Part shown: positions 9,316 through 16,710 of the stretch, one piece after another | Position numbering within the stretch: the first letter of the stretch is position 1 | Layout: every line of letters starts with the position of its first letter | Origin: Candidatus Bathyarchaeota archaeon | GTDB lineage: Archaea; Thermoproteota; Bathyarchaeia; Bathyarchaeales; DTEX01 | Assembly: GCA_018397055.1 (NCBI GenBank) | Contig: JAGTQS010000013.1 | Location: 1 to 27,125 of the forward strand | DNA: 27,125 nucleotides | Reading direction: 5' to 3' | The notes under the pieces: generated by a model | Databases searched by the model: none | What the model was told of the DNA's origin: nothing | The model's input: only the letters and a program-made list of their open reading frames with translations | Made by a program: the position numbers and the translations under genes

Positions 9316-10963
9316 TCTTCTGCGTCATTAGAGGTGCTTCGAGTTTTTGCAGTTTTTCTTCAGACTTTTTCTTTCTGTTAGAATAGAACTCTATGATTGC
9401 TTGTGTAACGTCTTTTTGGCTTCTTTTTCCTGACTTTAAGATTTCATTTAGTACCCTTTCTCTTCTCTTGACTTCTAACAAAGTGTCCGTTTTTGACATC
9501 CCTTTTTTAGCTGCTATTTGCTCGAGAAGGTGGCTTTTTTCAAGATGAGTATAGAAGACGTCTTCGGTCGGCGACCATTCAGAAATCAAATTATATTTTC
9601 CATATTCAATGATTTCCCAAATGTTTCTCGCTCTTCTACCGAACGCCAACCCCATCTTCTTCTTTGGAAGCTCAACCCTTGAGATGTATATTCCGACATT
9701 CATGAGTGGCACATAGACCTCTGCAACGTTCATGGGCGGCGACGTTAACCGCTTAGCAGCATGGTCCAAGCTGTCCGCGTGCATAGTGCAGATGCCTCCG
9801 TGGCCTGTTGCAACAGCTTGGAAAAGAGCGTAGGCTTCTTCCCCTCTTACTTCTCCTACAACGATGTAGTCTGGCCTGTAACGAAGGCTGAGTTTAACGA
9901 GGTCGAAGAGGCTGATTGAGGTTTCATCTGCTTGGCCAAACTTGAATCCTTGTCTGCTTGTTAGCTGAACCCAGTTCTCGTGCAGCGTGTTTAGCTCTGC
10001 GATCTCCTCAACTGTTACTATTTTGTCATGAGGCTTCATCAAGCTAATAAGTGCATTCAGCATGCTTGTTTTTCCAGCGCCTGTGCCGCCAATGATCATC
10101 ATGCTCATCTTGTTTTCTAACAGAATCCAAAAGTAAGCCGCGATTGTTACGTCGATTGTTCCGATGTTGATGAGGTCAATAACGGAAAATGGGTCTTCAC
10201 GGAACTTCCTGACACAGAAGCTGCTTCCAAAGGTTGAGACCTCTCTTCTGAACGTTGCCGCAAGCCTATGCTTTCCAGGAAGCATGGCGTCAAGCATTGG
10301 GTGTGCGCTTGAGATGTGTTTGTCTCCCATGTGGGCAAGTTTCACAATGAAGTTGTCGTAGTCAGATTCCTGAGTGAACTCGAGATTTGTGGGGATGCTT
10401 TCGTATTTTCTATGCCAAACATAGATAGGCCTGTTCAGCCCATTGCACGAGATGTCTTCAATGTTTGGGTCGTTCATTAAAATGTCAAGGCTGCCATATC
10501 CAGCTAGGTCGCGTATCACGTAATAGTAGATTTTTTCCCACGATTCGGGTCTAAACTTGCCTATGCTTCTCTTGTATTTTTTAGCTAATCTCTTTGCCTC
10601 TGAAAGGATGTACGTGTTAACGTCCACAGATAACGATTCAGGAGAGGCGAGCTCCTTCGTAATCAAGGCTACAATTTTTTTGTAGGCTTTTTCTTCACTG
10701 GGGCTAAGCTTAACCTCTTCTGCGATATATTTTAAGCCACCTTCAGATGAAGCAATCTTTACCTTTGCATGAGGATTATGAATCCAGTAAGTTTCAATAA
10801 TTGAAAATTTAGAATCCTGCTTTTCTTTTTCCTTATCTCGGCTCAAAGGTTTCTCAAATTCATCTTTTTTTCTGGAAAAAAGCCTTGCAAAAAAACCAGG
10901 TTTCTTAGACTTAGGTTTCTCTGTTGAAGCTGTTTTTTTCTTTTCTAATTTACTTTGAGCCAA
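9287..10963 (-). CDS. Type II/IV secretion-type ATPase of the pilus (TadA/FlaI/PilB-like)
   Basis: The hexameric ATPase powering pilus assembly at the cytoplasmic face. The 558-residue protein has a highly charged, lysine-rich N-terminus (1-55), an N-terminal domain (about 90-260) and the RecA-like core. The core carries Walker A GGTGAGKT at 292-299, the acidic Asp-box TVEEIAEL near 317, Walker B PDYIVVGEVRGEE near 364 and the His-box GHGGICTMHADS near 388. All key motifs are intact. The start is a TTG at 10963, supported by a very strong Shine-Dalgarno GGAGGAGG at 10972-10979. It overlaps the platform gene by 29 bases and lies 190 bases after the large Ig-like prepilin gene. Confidence 0.93.
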   Translation of the reverse strand: MAQSKLEKKKTASTEKPKSKKPGFFARLFSRKKDEFEKPLSRDKEKEKQDSKFSIIETYWIHNPHAKVKIASSEGGLKYIAEEVKLSPSEEKAYKKIVALITKELASPESLSVDVNTYILSEAKRLAKKYKRSIGKFRPESWEKIYYYVIRDLAGYGSLDILMNDPNIEDISCNGLNRPIYVWHRKYESIPTNLEFTQESDYDNFIVKLAHMGDKHISSAHPMLDAMLPGKHRLAATFRREVSTFGSSFCVRKFREDPFSVIDLINIGTIDVTIAAYFWILLENKMSMMIIGGTGAGKTSMLNALISLMKPHDKIVTVEEIAELNTLHENWVQLTSRQGFKFGQADETSISLFDLVKLSLRYRPDYIVVGEVRGEEAYALFQAVATGHGGICTMHADSLDHAAKRLTSPPMNVAEVYVPLMNVGIYISRVELPKKKMGLAFGRRARNIWEIIEYGKYNLISEWSPTEDVFYTHLEKSHLLEQIAAKKGMSKTDTLLEVKRRERVLNEILKSGKRSQKDVTQAIIEFYSNRKKKSEEKLQKLEAPLMTQKNATPKTPNG

Positions 10964-10971
10964 GGCTGAAA

Positions 10972-10979
10972 CCTCCTCC
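10972..10979 (-). promoter_or_regulatory. Strong ribosome binding site that fixes the TTG start of the pilus ATPase
   Basis: GGAGGAGG on the minus strand, about 8 bases before the TTG at 10963. It is one of the strongest Shine-Dalgarno sequences in the window. The 190-base stretch upstream (10964-11153) otherwise shows no gene and may contain a secondary promoter or mRNA leader. Confidence 0.6.
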
Positions 10980-11153
10980 TTTCTCTCTTTGTGTACGTTT
11001 TTTTGAAATTGAGAAACCTTCTTTTCCTGTCTTGAGCATATTGCGTGGTATGGAAAGAGCTGAAATTACAGTTGATAAATGGTTTATGAATAATCTCTAT
11101 GTATCTGAAAATCATCTTTTGTGTTCAGAATACCATTTGAGCTGTTGGCCTTT

Positions 11154-12668
11154 TTATGGGTAATAGTCCGTATCGCTTGTTTCCTCGTTTTCAGATTCGT
11201 CATAAATCCATCCTGTCTTCTCGACATCGTCAACTGTAAAAGTAAACGTCAATCTTTTCCACCACCATCTGCCGCCTCCTCCCCTCCAATAGAATACGTC
11301 TTCGGAGTAGAAAGTCACCTTACCGTTTGTTCCCGTCCAGCCGTACACGCTTCCGCTTACTGAGCCACTCCAGTGACCATACACTTTTGCCCCTGTAACA
11401 TGGTTGTTTTCAGAGTCAACGATAGTAACTGTTGCTATTCCGTATACATAGAACCAGTGGTGAGGAATTGCGCGGACATTCACGTCTGAAATATGCATTT
11501 TTTGACCATCCGCCGTGACTTCCAGAACTACAGAGCTGAAGTTTCCCCAGTTTCCTAAAGAATCCATTCCGTGAACGTAAACAGTGTGATTTCCAACGGC
11601 CAATTCGGATGCATCTATTTGTACCTTGACATTTTCTAACACCGAGTCAAAATAGCCGTCTAACGCATCCAACTGAGTTCCAGTTCCGTTTTCTCCACAA
11701 ACATCAATAAAATACTCAGCGTCCACTATGTAGTTGGCTCCTGTGCTTGTGTCATCAATAGTGGCTGTTAAATTTGTCATGGATTCTATGGAACAAGGAT
11801 TGGGGGTGCACAACACATTCGTCGTAACAGGCCCAGTTTGGTCAGTCGGATCACTTGGTAGCTCGCTGATTAATGTTCCGTTTTCCGGAATGGCTGCGAC
11901 AACTATTCCACGGCTGTCACGAAGAATCATCTTTATGCTAGTTCGCGGTTGTTCGCAGCCAGGTGCAGAAAATGACACGTTATATACTCCGTTGCCCATG
12001 TATGCCATTGTTGACGGGTCTGTTTCATTAAAATTGTTTTCTACGCTTCCAGCCAATTTGTAAAGGATGGTTATGAATGAAGAATCAAGGTCAGTTACGG
12101 GAAGACCGTTTTCTTTAAGCATCTTAAATACTACAGCTACGCTTGTGCCTGACTGTTTTGAATTTAAGATCTCCAAACTTAGCTTTGAGGTCACGTTTTG
12201 TTTTAATCCGTAAAATCCGTACGACTTGATGTCCAAGTATAAAACTGCGGATACCTGCGAGTAGAATCCAGAGGTGTTCCAGTTGCACTCAAAGTCAAGA
12301 TCCGTTATACTCAGGTTAAGAGAGCGACCTGCGTATTGTTGCATAATCGTGCTTTGCCACGTGGCTAACAGTTTTTCGCCATATGTTTCTGCCTCAGTAT
12401 ATTCCTCCAAAGTTGAATAGCACGTATAATTGTACAACCGCGATCTCAGCTCGAGCTCATTGGAAACGTCAGCGAGGGCTAAGGCAAGGGCTCCACGAAA
12501 GTTTGAAACTATCTGCGTTGCGTCCTTTCGGAAGTCGTCTCTCAGAAGTTCAACATCGGTTAATGTGGTTGACGAAAGCGTGAAAGCGACTGAAATAAAC
12601 AGTATGGCAATTAACATGGCTGAAGCGACAAGAAACTGGCCTTTTTTGTTGCCGTAAATTCCCGTCAT
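11154..12668 (-). CDS. Large prepilin-like protein with Ig-like C-terminal module
   Basis: A 504-residue exported protein that begins like an archaeal prepilin. A short basic leader (MTGIYGNKKG) ends in a Gly followed by QFLVASAMLIAILFISVAF, so the divergent prepilin peptidase probably cleaves after G10 and the hydrophobic helix enters the pilus or stays in the membrane. The mature part is long for a pilin: N-glycosylation-type NxS/T sites, an Ig-like stretch near 270-390, and a C-terminal beta module (about 395-495). That module has VDSENNHVTGAKVYGHWSG and a Trp/Gly-rich insert (WRGGGGRWWW), and resembles the Ig/CNA-B-like modules at the ends of secreted proteases. It starts three bases after the vWA gene stops. 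Likely a minor or tip component; function inferred. Confidence 0.8.
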   Translation of the reverse strand: MTGIYGNKKGQFLVASAMLIAILFISVAFTLSSTTLTDVELLRDDFRKDATQIVSNFRGALALALADVSNELELRSRLYNYTCYSTLEEYTEAETYGEKLLATWQSTIMQQYAGRSLNLSITDLDFECNWNTSGFYSQVSAVLYLDIKSYGFYGLKQNVTSKLSLEILNSKQSGTSVAVVFKMLKENGLPVTDLDSSFITILYKLAGSVENNFNETDPSTMAYMGNGVYNVSFSAPGCEQPRTSIKMILRDSRGIVVAAIPENGTLISELPSDPTDQTGPVTTNVLCTPNPCSIESMTNLTATIDDTSTGANYIVDAEYFIDVCGENGTGTQLDALDGYFDSVLENVKVQIDASELAVGNHTVYVHGMDSLGNWGNFSSVVLEVTADGQKMHISDVNVRAIPHHWFYVYGIATVTIVDSENNHVTGAKVYGHWSGSVSGSVYGWTGTNGKVTFYSEDVFYWRGGGGRWWWKRLTFTFTVDDVEKTGWIYDESENEETSDTDYYP

Positions 12669-12671
12669 GTT

Positions 12672-13793
12672 TTATCCCGACCCGAGAATATTCAATTGGA
12701 TGATGACTATGTCGTATCTGACTTGCAGCAGGATGTCTTTGGAGATTGCGATGTAAATTGATTCCAATTGGTCAGCTGTTGGAGCGTGATAGTATTTGCT
12801 TTCGTCAGTGGCAATCTGCTTCATAAGTTCTTCATCTATGTTATCGGTTGAACCTAATCCGATCGTGTAGATTCTTACTCCCTTGCCCTTAAGAGTCTTC
12901 GAGCATTCAGATTGATTAATGGCATACTCTCTGGCATACGAACAATTGTTATTATGTGGGGGGGAATGCGGACAAGGCCTGTTAGCTTTTCCGTCTGAGA
13001 GGAGAATCATTACCCAAACTGCTTTAGATCGGTTACAATTGACAAACTCATCATTTGCTTTGCTTATTCCGCCTCCAATGTTTGTGTAGCCACTAGCATT
13101 TAGGGCGTCGATTTGAGACTTGATGGTTGTTGTGTCGTTTATTAGATTACATCTAAGTGTCGCATCTGTAGAGAACGATACGAGTCCAACTCTGTCTCTG
13201 GACATGTTAAGTTGATCCACAAAGGTTTTCGAAGCATTCTTTGCAAGGTCCAGTTTTATTTTTCCACTGTCATCGGTCTCTCCCATGCTTCCTGAAACAT
13301 CCATAACCAGCATGACGTCGACTGGCTGGTATTCCACTTGAGACAGCGGCAACGAGATTGTGAACGTTCCAATGCCTGAGAATGCGTTATAACTCGAAAA
13401 CAAGCCTGAGCCCATGTTTGTCGCATTCATTAAGGTATCGTTTGTTAAAGAGCTGCCGAAGGACACGGTGAACACGCAATCTGGAGGAAGAAGGGTTGAA
13501 ATCAGTGTCTTGAGCTGAGATTCTGTGAACTCTCCGCCTATCATTATTCTTTGAATTACCTCGGATTGACATAGCACGTCGAAAATGTTTTCACCCGTTT
13601 CTTTTAGGTTACCTTCGTCGACTGAAACATTGACTCTTGAGAGATAGGTGGTTGCTGAGAGCCCAGCAATTAATAATAGGCATGCTATCATCGCTTCGAT
13701 TACTCTCATCTGTGCCTTTTTTTCAAGGATCGTCTGCTCGTCACCTCCAAACCTCAAGCTCAAAATAGTACGTGAAGCCATCAATCTCGACAT
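12672..13793 (-). CDS. Pseudopilin with von Willebrand factor A domain (candidate tip adhesin)
   Basis: The frame contains a prepilin-like segment (EKKAQMRVIEAMIACLLLIAG), with a basic stretch, Ala-Gln and then a Glu inside the hydrophobic helix. A linker follows, then a vWA domain at about residues 158-355 numbered from the ATG at 13793. The metal-ion site is complete: DVSGS (165-169), the Thr of TDATL (212) and the Asp of LLSDG (267). vWA domains with this site bind protein ligands through a divalent cation, and TadG- and PilY1-type pilus proteins are bacterial parallels. The start is uncertain. The ATG at 13793 overlaps the upstream gene by 53 bases, the ATG at 13709 removes the leader, and a strong GGAGGTGA (13741-13748) points to an ATC at 13730. 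Confidence 0.85.
   Translation of the reverse strand: MSRLMASRTILSLRFGGDEQTILEKKAQMRVIEAMIACLLLIAGLSATTYLSRVNVSVDEGNLKETGENIFDVLCQSEVIQRIMIGGEFTESQLKTLISTLLPPDCVFTVSFGSSLTNDTLMNATNMGSGLFSSYNAFSGIGTFTISLPLSQVEYQPVDVMLVMDVSGSMGETDDSGKIKLDLAKNASKTFVDQLNMSRDRVGLVSFSTDATLRCNLINDTTTIKSQIDALNASGYTNIGGGISKANDEFVNCNRSKAVWVMILLSDGKANRPCPHSPPHNNNCSYAREYAINQSECSKTLKGKGVRIYTIGLGSTDNIDEELMKQIATDESKYYHAPTADQLESIYIAISKDILLQVRYDIVIIQLNILGSG
13741..13748 (-). promoter_or_regulatory. Strong ribosome binding site before the vWA pseudopilin, without a standard start codon at proper spacing
   Basis: GGAGGTGA on the minus strand spans the stop codon of the upstream gene. Ten bases later, in the vWA frame, comes ATC (13730-13728). 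The next in-frame ATG is 31 bases away, and the closer TTG is out of frame. The position argues that translation begins near 13730, giving a short basic leader. Confidence 0.5.
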
Positions 13794-14538
13794 ATCTCGC
13801 TGCCCAATCCGTGCTTAAACCGTAAAAGACGCCTCCCGTATAGTTTATGGACGTAATCGCTGGAACCTCGCTTGGAACAACCTGGTTTCCCTCAACCTTC
13901 ACTCTTAGGTAGGGAGGATCTGTCTGCATCGTCTTGACGCCGATTAAGTCTGCGCAAACAACCAAACAGTAGCCAGTTCTCTTTTCAAGCATGCAGGAGC
14001 CATCTATCCCAGTTACGGTTTCTGTTGAATCTTCTGTGCCGTTAGGTCCAATCGACTCCGGCATGTAGTAACCCGTTATGTTAACGTTAGCCAAGGGTAC
14101 CCCCTTGTGATTTTTAACGGTTATTTTGTATTCTTCATCGCTTACTGATTGGATGCTGATGTTGAAAATAGGCTTGATTCTTATTACGAGGTAAATGTCG
14201 GATGAGAGTCCGAGAAGGCTTCGAAGTTCTCCTGGCGAAATCCACGGGTAGTCCGTGTGGTTCTCGTCGAGTCTTATGACCTTTTTGGGGTCTAATACAT
14301 ATGTTCTTGTTGCTTCTTGAGCTGCAAGCCCGAAAAGGGTGGGGGTGGTTGAGCTCCAGTTTGCTGGGTTGCCTGGAGACAGTAGTATCATGTCGATTAG
14401 GCTTTCAGCCATGTTGTAGTCTTCTTCCATCATTAAGGCTGTTGTGTTCGCAATAAGAGACTGCAGGTTAGAGTGAAGGGCGACAAGCATCACGAACATC
14501 AAGAAGCCTGCTAGAATGTACTCGTACATGGCGTTCAT
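13741..14538 (-). CDS. Pilin-like membrane protein of the pilus cluster
   Basis: A 265-residue protein with a hydrophobic helix at residues 6-24 right after a very short N-terminus (MNAMYEY), then an Asn/Ser-rich, mostly beta-strand extracellular region. Part of that region resembles an Ig-like or carboxypeptidase-regulatory fold (EYKITVKNHKGVPLANVNIT). It lacks a basic leader with a clear prepilin-peptidase site, so it is probably an anchored accessory subunit and not a cleaved pilin. It sits 10 bases after the 175-residue pilin-like gene, and its stop overlaps the ribosome binding site of the vWA gene, so the three are likely cotranslated. No specific family recognised. Confidence 0.75.
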   Translation of the reverse strand: MNAMYEYILAGFLMFVMLVALHSNLQSLIANTTALMMEEDYNMAESLIDMILLSPGNPANWSSTTPTLFGLAAQEATRTYVLDPKKVIRLDENHTDYPWISPGELRSLLGLSSDIYLVIRIKPIFNISIQSVSDEEYKITVKNHKGVPLANVNITGYYMPESIGPNGTEDSTETVTGIDGSCMLEKRTGYCLVVCADLIGVKTMQTDPPYLRVKVEGNQVVPSEVPAITSINYTGGVFYGLSTDWAARYVEIDGFTYYFELEVWR

Positions 14539-14548
14539 TGTTCAGGCA

Positions 14549-15076
14549 TCACCTTTCTTGAGCTCTCCAGCCAACCCCTATTGTTATTTGGTCTCCAGTC
14601 TTCTGGCACCAAATCACGATGTCCACATCCAGATTGATGTCCACATCCAGATTGTCTACTGCAAATCTTGGAGTAAGATTGCTTGGGTAAGTGCCTGAAC
14701 CATCGTAGACTTCGATGTTGCTTTCGGTTGACCAGGGAAGAGCGTATTCCCCATAGATAAAGGAGTCTGAGATCAGATAGACGCGGACAAGTAAGCTTTG
14801 CCCGACTTCCTCAATCGTCATGTTGTATCCATAGGCAGTTAAGCCTGCTGGAAGATTGATTTTTTTGGTTAGAAACTGGTCTTCATCGCCGAGGTAACAG
14901 AGCGAAACAAGGTCCACTATGTCTGAGCCTATGTAGTTGGCGATTTTGCTGAGCTGAACCACGATGACATCGTTCTTGAATGCAGCTATCGACATGGAAT
15001 AGTAAGAACCGACGGAAATGAAAATCAACATCAGCGACACTGTACCAATAATGTGGGTCACGGTTGTCGAAACCAA
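14549..15076 (-). CDS. Small pilin-like or FlaF/FlaG-like accessory protein
   Basis: A 175-residue protein: a hydrophobic helix at about residues 8-32 close to the N-terminus, then a beta-rich domain. The architecture (single N-terminal helix, no basic leader, soluble beta-sandwich) recalls the archaellum stator proteins FlaF/FlaG, but no diagnostic motif is visible, so only a general pilus-accessory role is claimed. The gene starts directly after the stop of the 280-residue pilin-like gene. Near the C-terminus an exact 18-base tandem duplication repeats NLDVDI in frame. Confidence 0.7.
   Translation of the reverse strand: MVSTTVTHIIGTVSLMLIFISVGSYYSMSIAAFKNDVIVVQLSKIANYIGSDIVDLVSLCYLGDEDQFLTKKINLPAGLTAYGYNMTIEEVGQSLLVRVYLISDSFIYGEYALPWSTESNIEVYDGSGTYPSNLTPRFAVDNLDVDINLDVDIVIWCQKTGDQITIGVGWRAQER
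14619..14654. repeat. 18-bp perfect tandem duplication inside a pilus accessory gene
   Basis: The unit ATGTCCACATCCAGATTG occurs twice in a row (14619-14636 and 14637-14654). It is in frame and duplicates six residues (NLDVDI on the coding strand), extending a beta-strand-like, aspartate-rich stretch. Identity of the copies suggests a recent slippage event. Confidence 0.9.
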
Positions 15077-15919
15077 TTAACCCCCTCCGAGGACAGCGAC
15101 CTCAAAGTCGACAATCGTAAGGTTAATCAAGGTTGGCAACGTAGCATTACCGTCTAAATACGTTAAAGACTTATGCTGTTCTTTTCCTAAAAACTCAACC
15201 TTAATGTTAAAGTCGCCTATGCCCTGCAAAATCTGCTGGGTTTCAACTCCCGTGTTTTCCAAGATGATGCGTGATGTTTCGAAAGGGCTTATTTCGCCTG
15301 AACTTAACCTGACAACCGTTATCTCAATCAGGTTTCTGGTACTCGGCTCCTGGCTTGTGCCGTTGTAGTAGTTCATTTCTCCACAGTAGACACACCGAAT
15401 CCTGTTATAATCAAGGGAAACCCACGCTCCCTGATCTTGATACTTTTTTACGCAGCTCAGCGAGCCCTTTAAGCCTTTGAGAATTAATGAATCGTTGCCA
15501 ACATAGTAATAGGTTGTTGATACGCCTACTCGGTCTCCCCCTTTAATTTTGAAGCTGCTGGCAGAAATCGACGCGATTGTGAATGAGCCTGTAGCATTCA
15601 CGATGATGACATTCATGGTTCCTTCTTCAACAACGTAAGGATCTGTGGTCACAAAGCTTGTTTTCACCGTCCCCGTTGAATAGGGTTTAAACATCATTTT
15701 CTTCGCAATTCTCTCTAGGCTTAGAACAGCGTTGACGGATTGGTCAAATTGGACGCTTTCAACATTGAAGTTAAGAGTGTCATTGGCAAAATAAGAGGCG
15801 GTAACAATTATTACAACCATGACGCTCGTCAAGATGACCGTTGAGACAATCTCTGAAAAAGCAAACCTGTTACGAAGCCAAGATGAACGTCTCATAGTCA
15901 TCGAATACGCCTTCCACAT
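15077..15919 (-). CDS. Archaeal prepilin-like protein (minor pilin)
   Basis: A 280-residue prepilin-like protein. A basic leader (MRRSSWLRNRFA) precedes FSEIVSTVILTSVMVVIIVTA, so cleavage after A20 would place a Glu three residues into the mature helix, as in many archaeal pilins. The mature chain is Ser/Thr/Asn-rich and beta-strand-like. Cysteines (C-x2-C in RCVYCGEM, plus one more near SCVKKY) are unusual in a pilin and could form a disulfide or bind metal. It follows the major pilin by 55 bases and abuts the next gene. Larger than a typical major pilin, so a minor subunit is the best guess. Confidence 0.8.
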   Translation of the reverse strand: MWKAYSMTMRRSSWLRNRFAFSEIVSTVILTSVMVVIIVTASYFANDTLNFNVESVQFDQSVNAVLSLERIAKKMMFKPYSTGTVKTSFVTTDPYVVEEGTMNVIIVNATGSFTIASISASSFKIKGGDRVGVSTTYYYVGNDSLILKGLKGSLSCVKKYQDQGAWVSLDYNRIRCVYCGEMNYYNGTSQEPSTRNLIEITVVRLSSGEISPFETSRIILENTGVETQQILQGIGDFNIKVEFLGKEQHKSLTYLDGNATLPTLINLTIVDFEVAVLGGG

Positions 15920-15938
15920 TAGACTATAAACTACGAAA

Positions 15939-15968
15939 ACAAGAAAAAATAAGAGGAAAGAGGAGCTA
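15939..15968 (-). terminator. Possible attenuating pyrimidine tract between the major pilin and minor pilin genes
   Basis: The minus strand in the 55-base gap after the pilin stop is almost pure pyrimidine with a TTATTTTTTCTTG core. In archaea such T-tracts can cause partial termination, which would give more major pilin than minor components from one promoter. No experimental support. Confidence 0.35.
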
Positions 15969-15974
15969 GGCTAG

Positions 15975-16475
15975 CTATGGTAGCTTTACTGATGTTGGAT
16001 AGTCCTTACCAGCAGCTGTGTGTACCTTTATTTCTATTCTAGTGCCAGATGTGAAACCATCATCCTCGCTTTCATCAAGTGTTAAATAGATTGTTTTGCT
16101 GCTTCCTTTTGAAACTTTTATACTGATTGATGCTAGTCCCGTGGAATTGTCCAAAGTTATTGTATCATACTGGAGGACAACTATCCCTGAATCATAGTCT
16201 TTGAGTGGTATACCATTGACGTAAATGTTATCTACCGTAGCATCTGCTGAACCTGAATTCTTCAATTCAATCGTGATATTCCAATCGCTAGTTGACTGTT
16301 GCCATTTTGCGTAGATTGATGGTAGTTCTATTTGTTCGAAGCTTGTGTATCCGCCTGCTATTGCGCCCATCCAGTAGGCTACTGAGACTGCGACGACGAT
16401 TGTGACTGATATCAGAATGACGGTTGCGATTACTGGACTTAAGGCCCTCTTATCTCTATTCATTCTTTTTGTCAC
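15975..16475 (-). CDS. Major archaeal type IV pilin (PF07790-type N-terminus)
   Basis: A 166-residue prepilin. The leader MTKRMNRDKRA precedes LSPVIATVILISVTIVVAVSV, the textbook archaeal pilin N-terminal motif (K/R-R-A before xSPVIA), with cleavage expected after A11. The mature helix polymerises to form the filament; the rest is a compact beta-sandwich with several N-glycosylation-type sequons (NIT, NST). The start is a GTG at 16475 with AGGTGA (16483-16488) seven bases upstream; the ATG at 16463 is less well placed. First gene of the pilus operon and, from size and sequence, the likely main subunit. Confidence 0.9.
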   Translation of the reverse strand: MTKRMNRDKRALSPVIATVILISVTIVVAVSVAYWMGAIAGGYTSFEQIELPSIYAKWQQSTSDWNITIELKNSGSADATVDNIYVNGIPLKDYDSGIVVLQYDTITLDNSTGLASISIKVSKGSSKTIYLTLDESEDDGFTSGTRIEIKVHTAAGKDYPTSVKLP

Positions 16476-16595
16476 TGTTTTTTCACCTTTGAAACAAGTT
16501 GTGAGCCTACGTTTGATAAATGAGTTATGAAGACTTCGTCTGTCTTTCGAGTATGTATTTTCAAACCATTCTTCTCGATCCTAGCTGGCTGAGGA

Positions 16596-16618
16596 TTTAT
16601 GGTTTTTGAGTCCATAAA
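16596..16618. promoter_or_regulatory. Inverted repeat in the pilin/prepilin-peptidase divergent promoter region
   Basis: TTTATGG (16596-16602) and CCATAAA (16612-16618) form a perfect 7-bp inverted repeat around a 9-base T-rich loop. Each arm reads as a TATA-like TTTATGG on one strand, so the element may be a bidirectional promoter core or a dimeric operator. A second TATA-like candidate for the pilin operon, AAAATACATA, lies nearer at about 16550. Confidence 0.4.
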
Positions 16619-16710
16619 CGAAATATTACCGCCACAAGCACACATCTAACGAAACAAATTTCATTTGCAAATACTGAAATTATCTTGGATGTTACAGGTG
16701 AAAACAGCTA

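Noticed and set aside
11734..12063. Plus-strand open frame of 109 codons antisense to the large prepilin gene
   Set aside because: The opposite strand has a 504-codon gene with a prepilin start and Ig-like modules; the shadow shows no motif or ribosome binding site.
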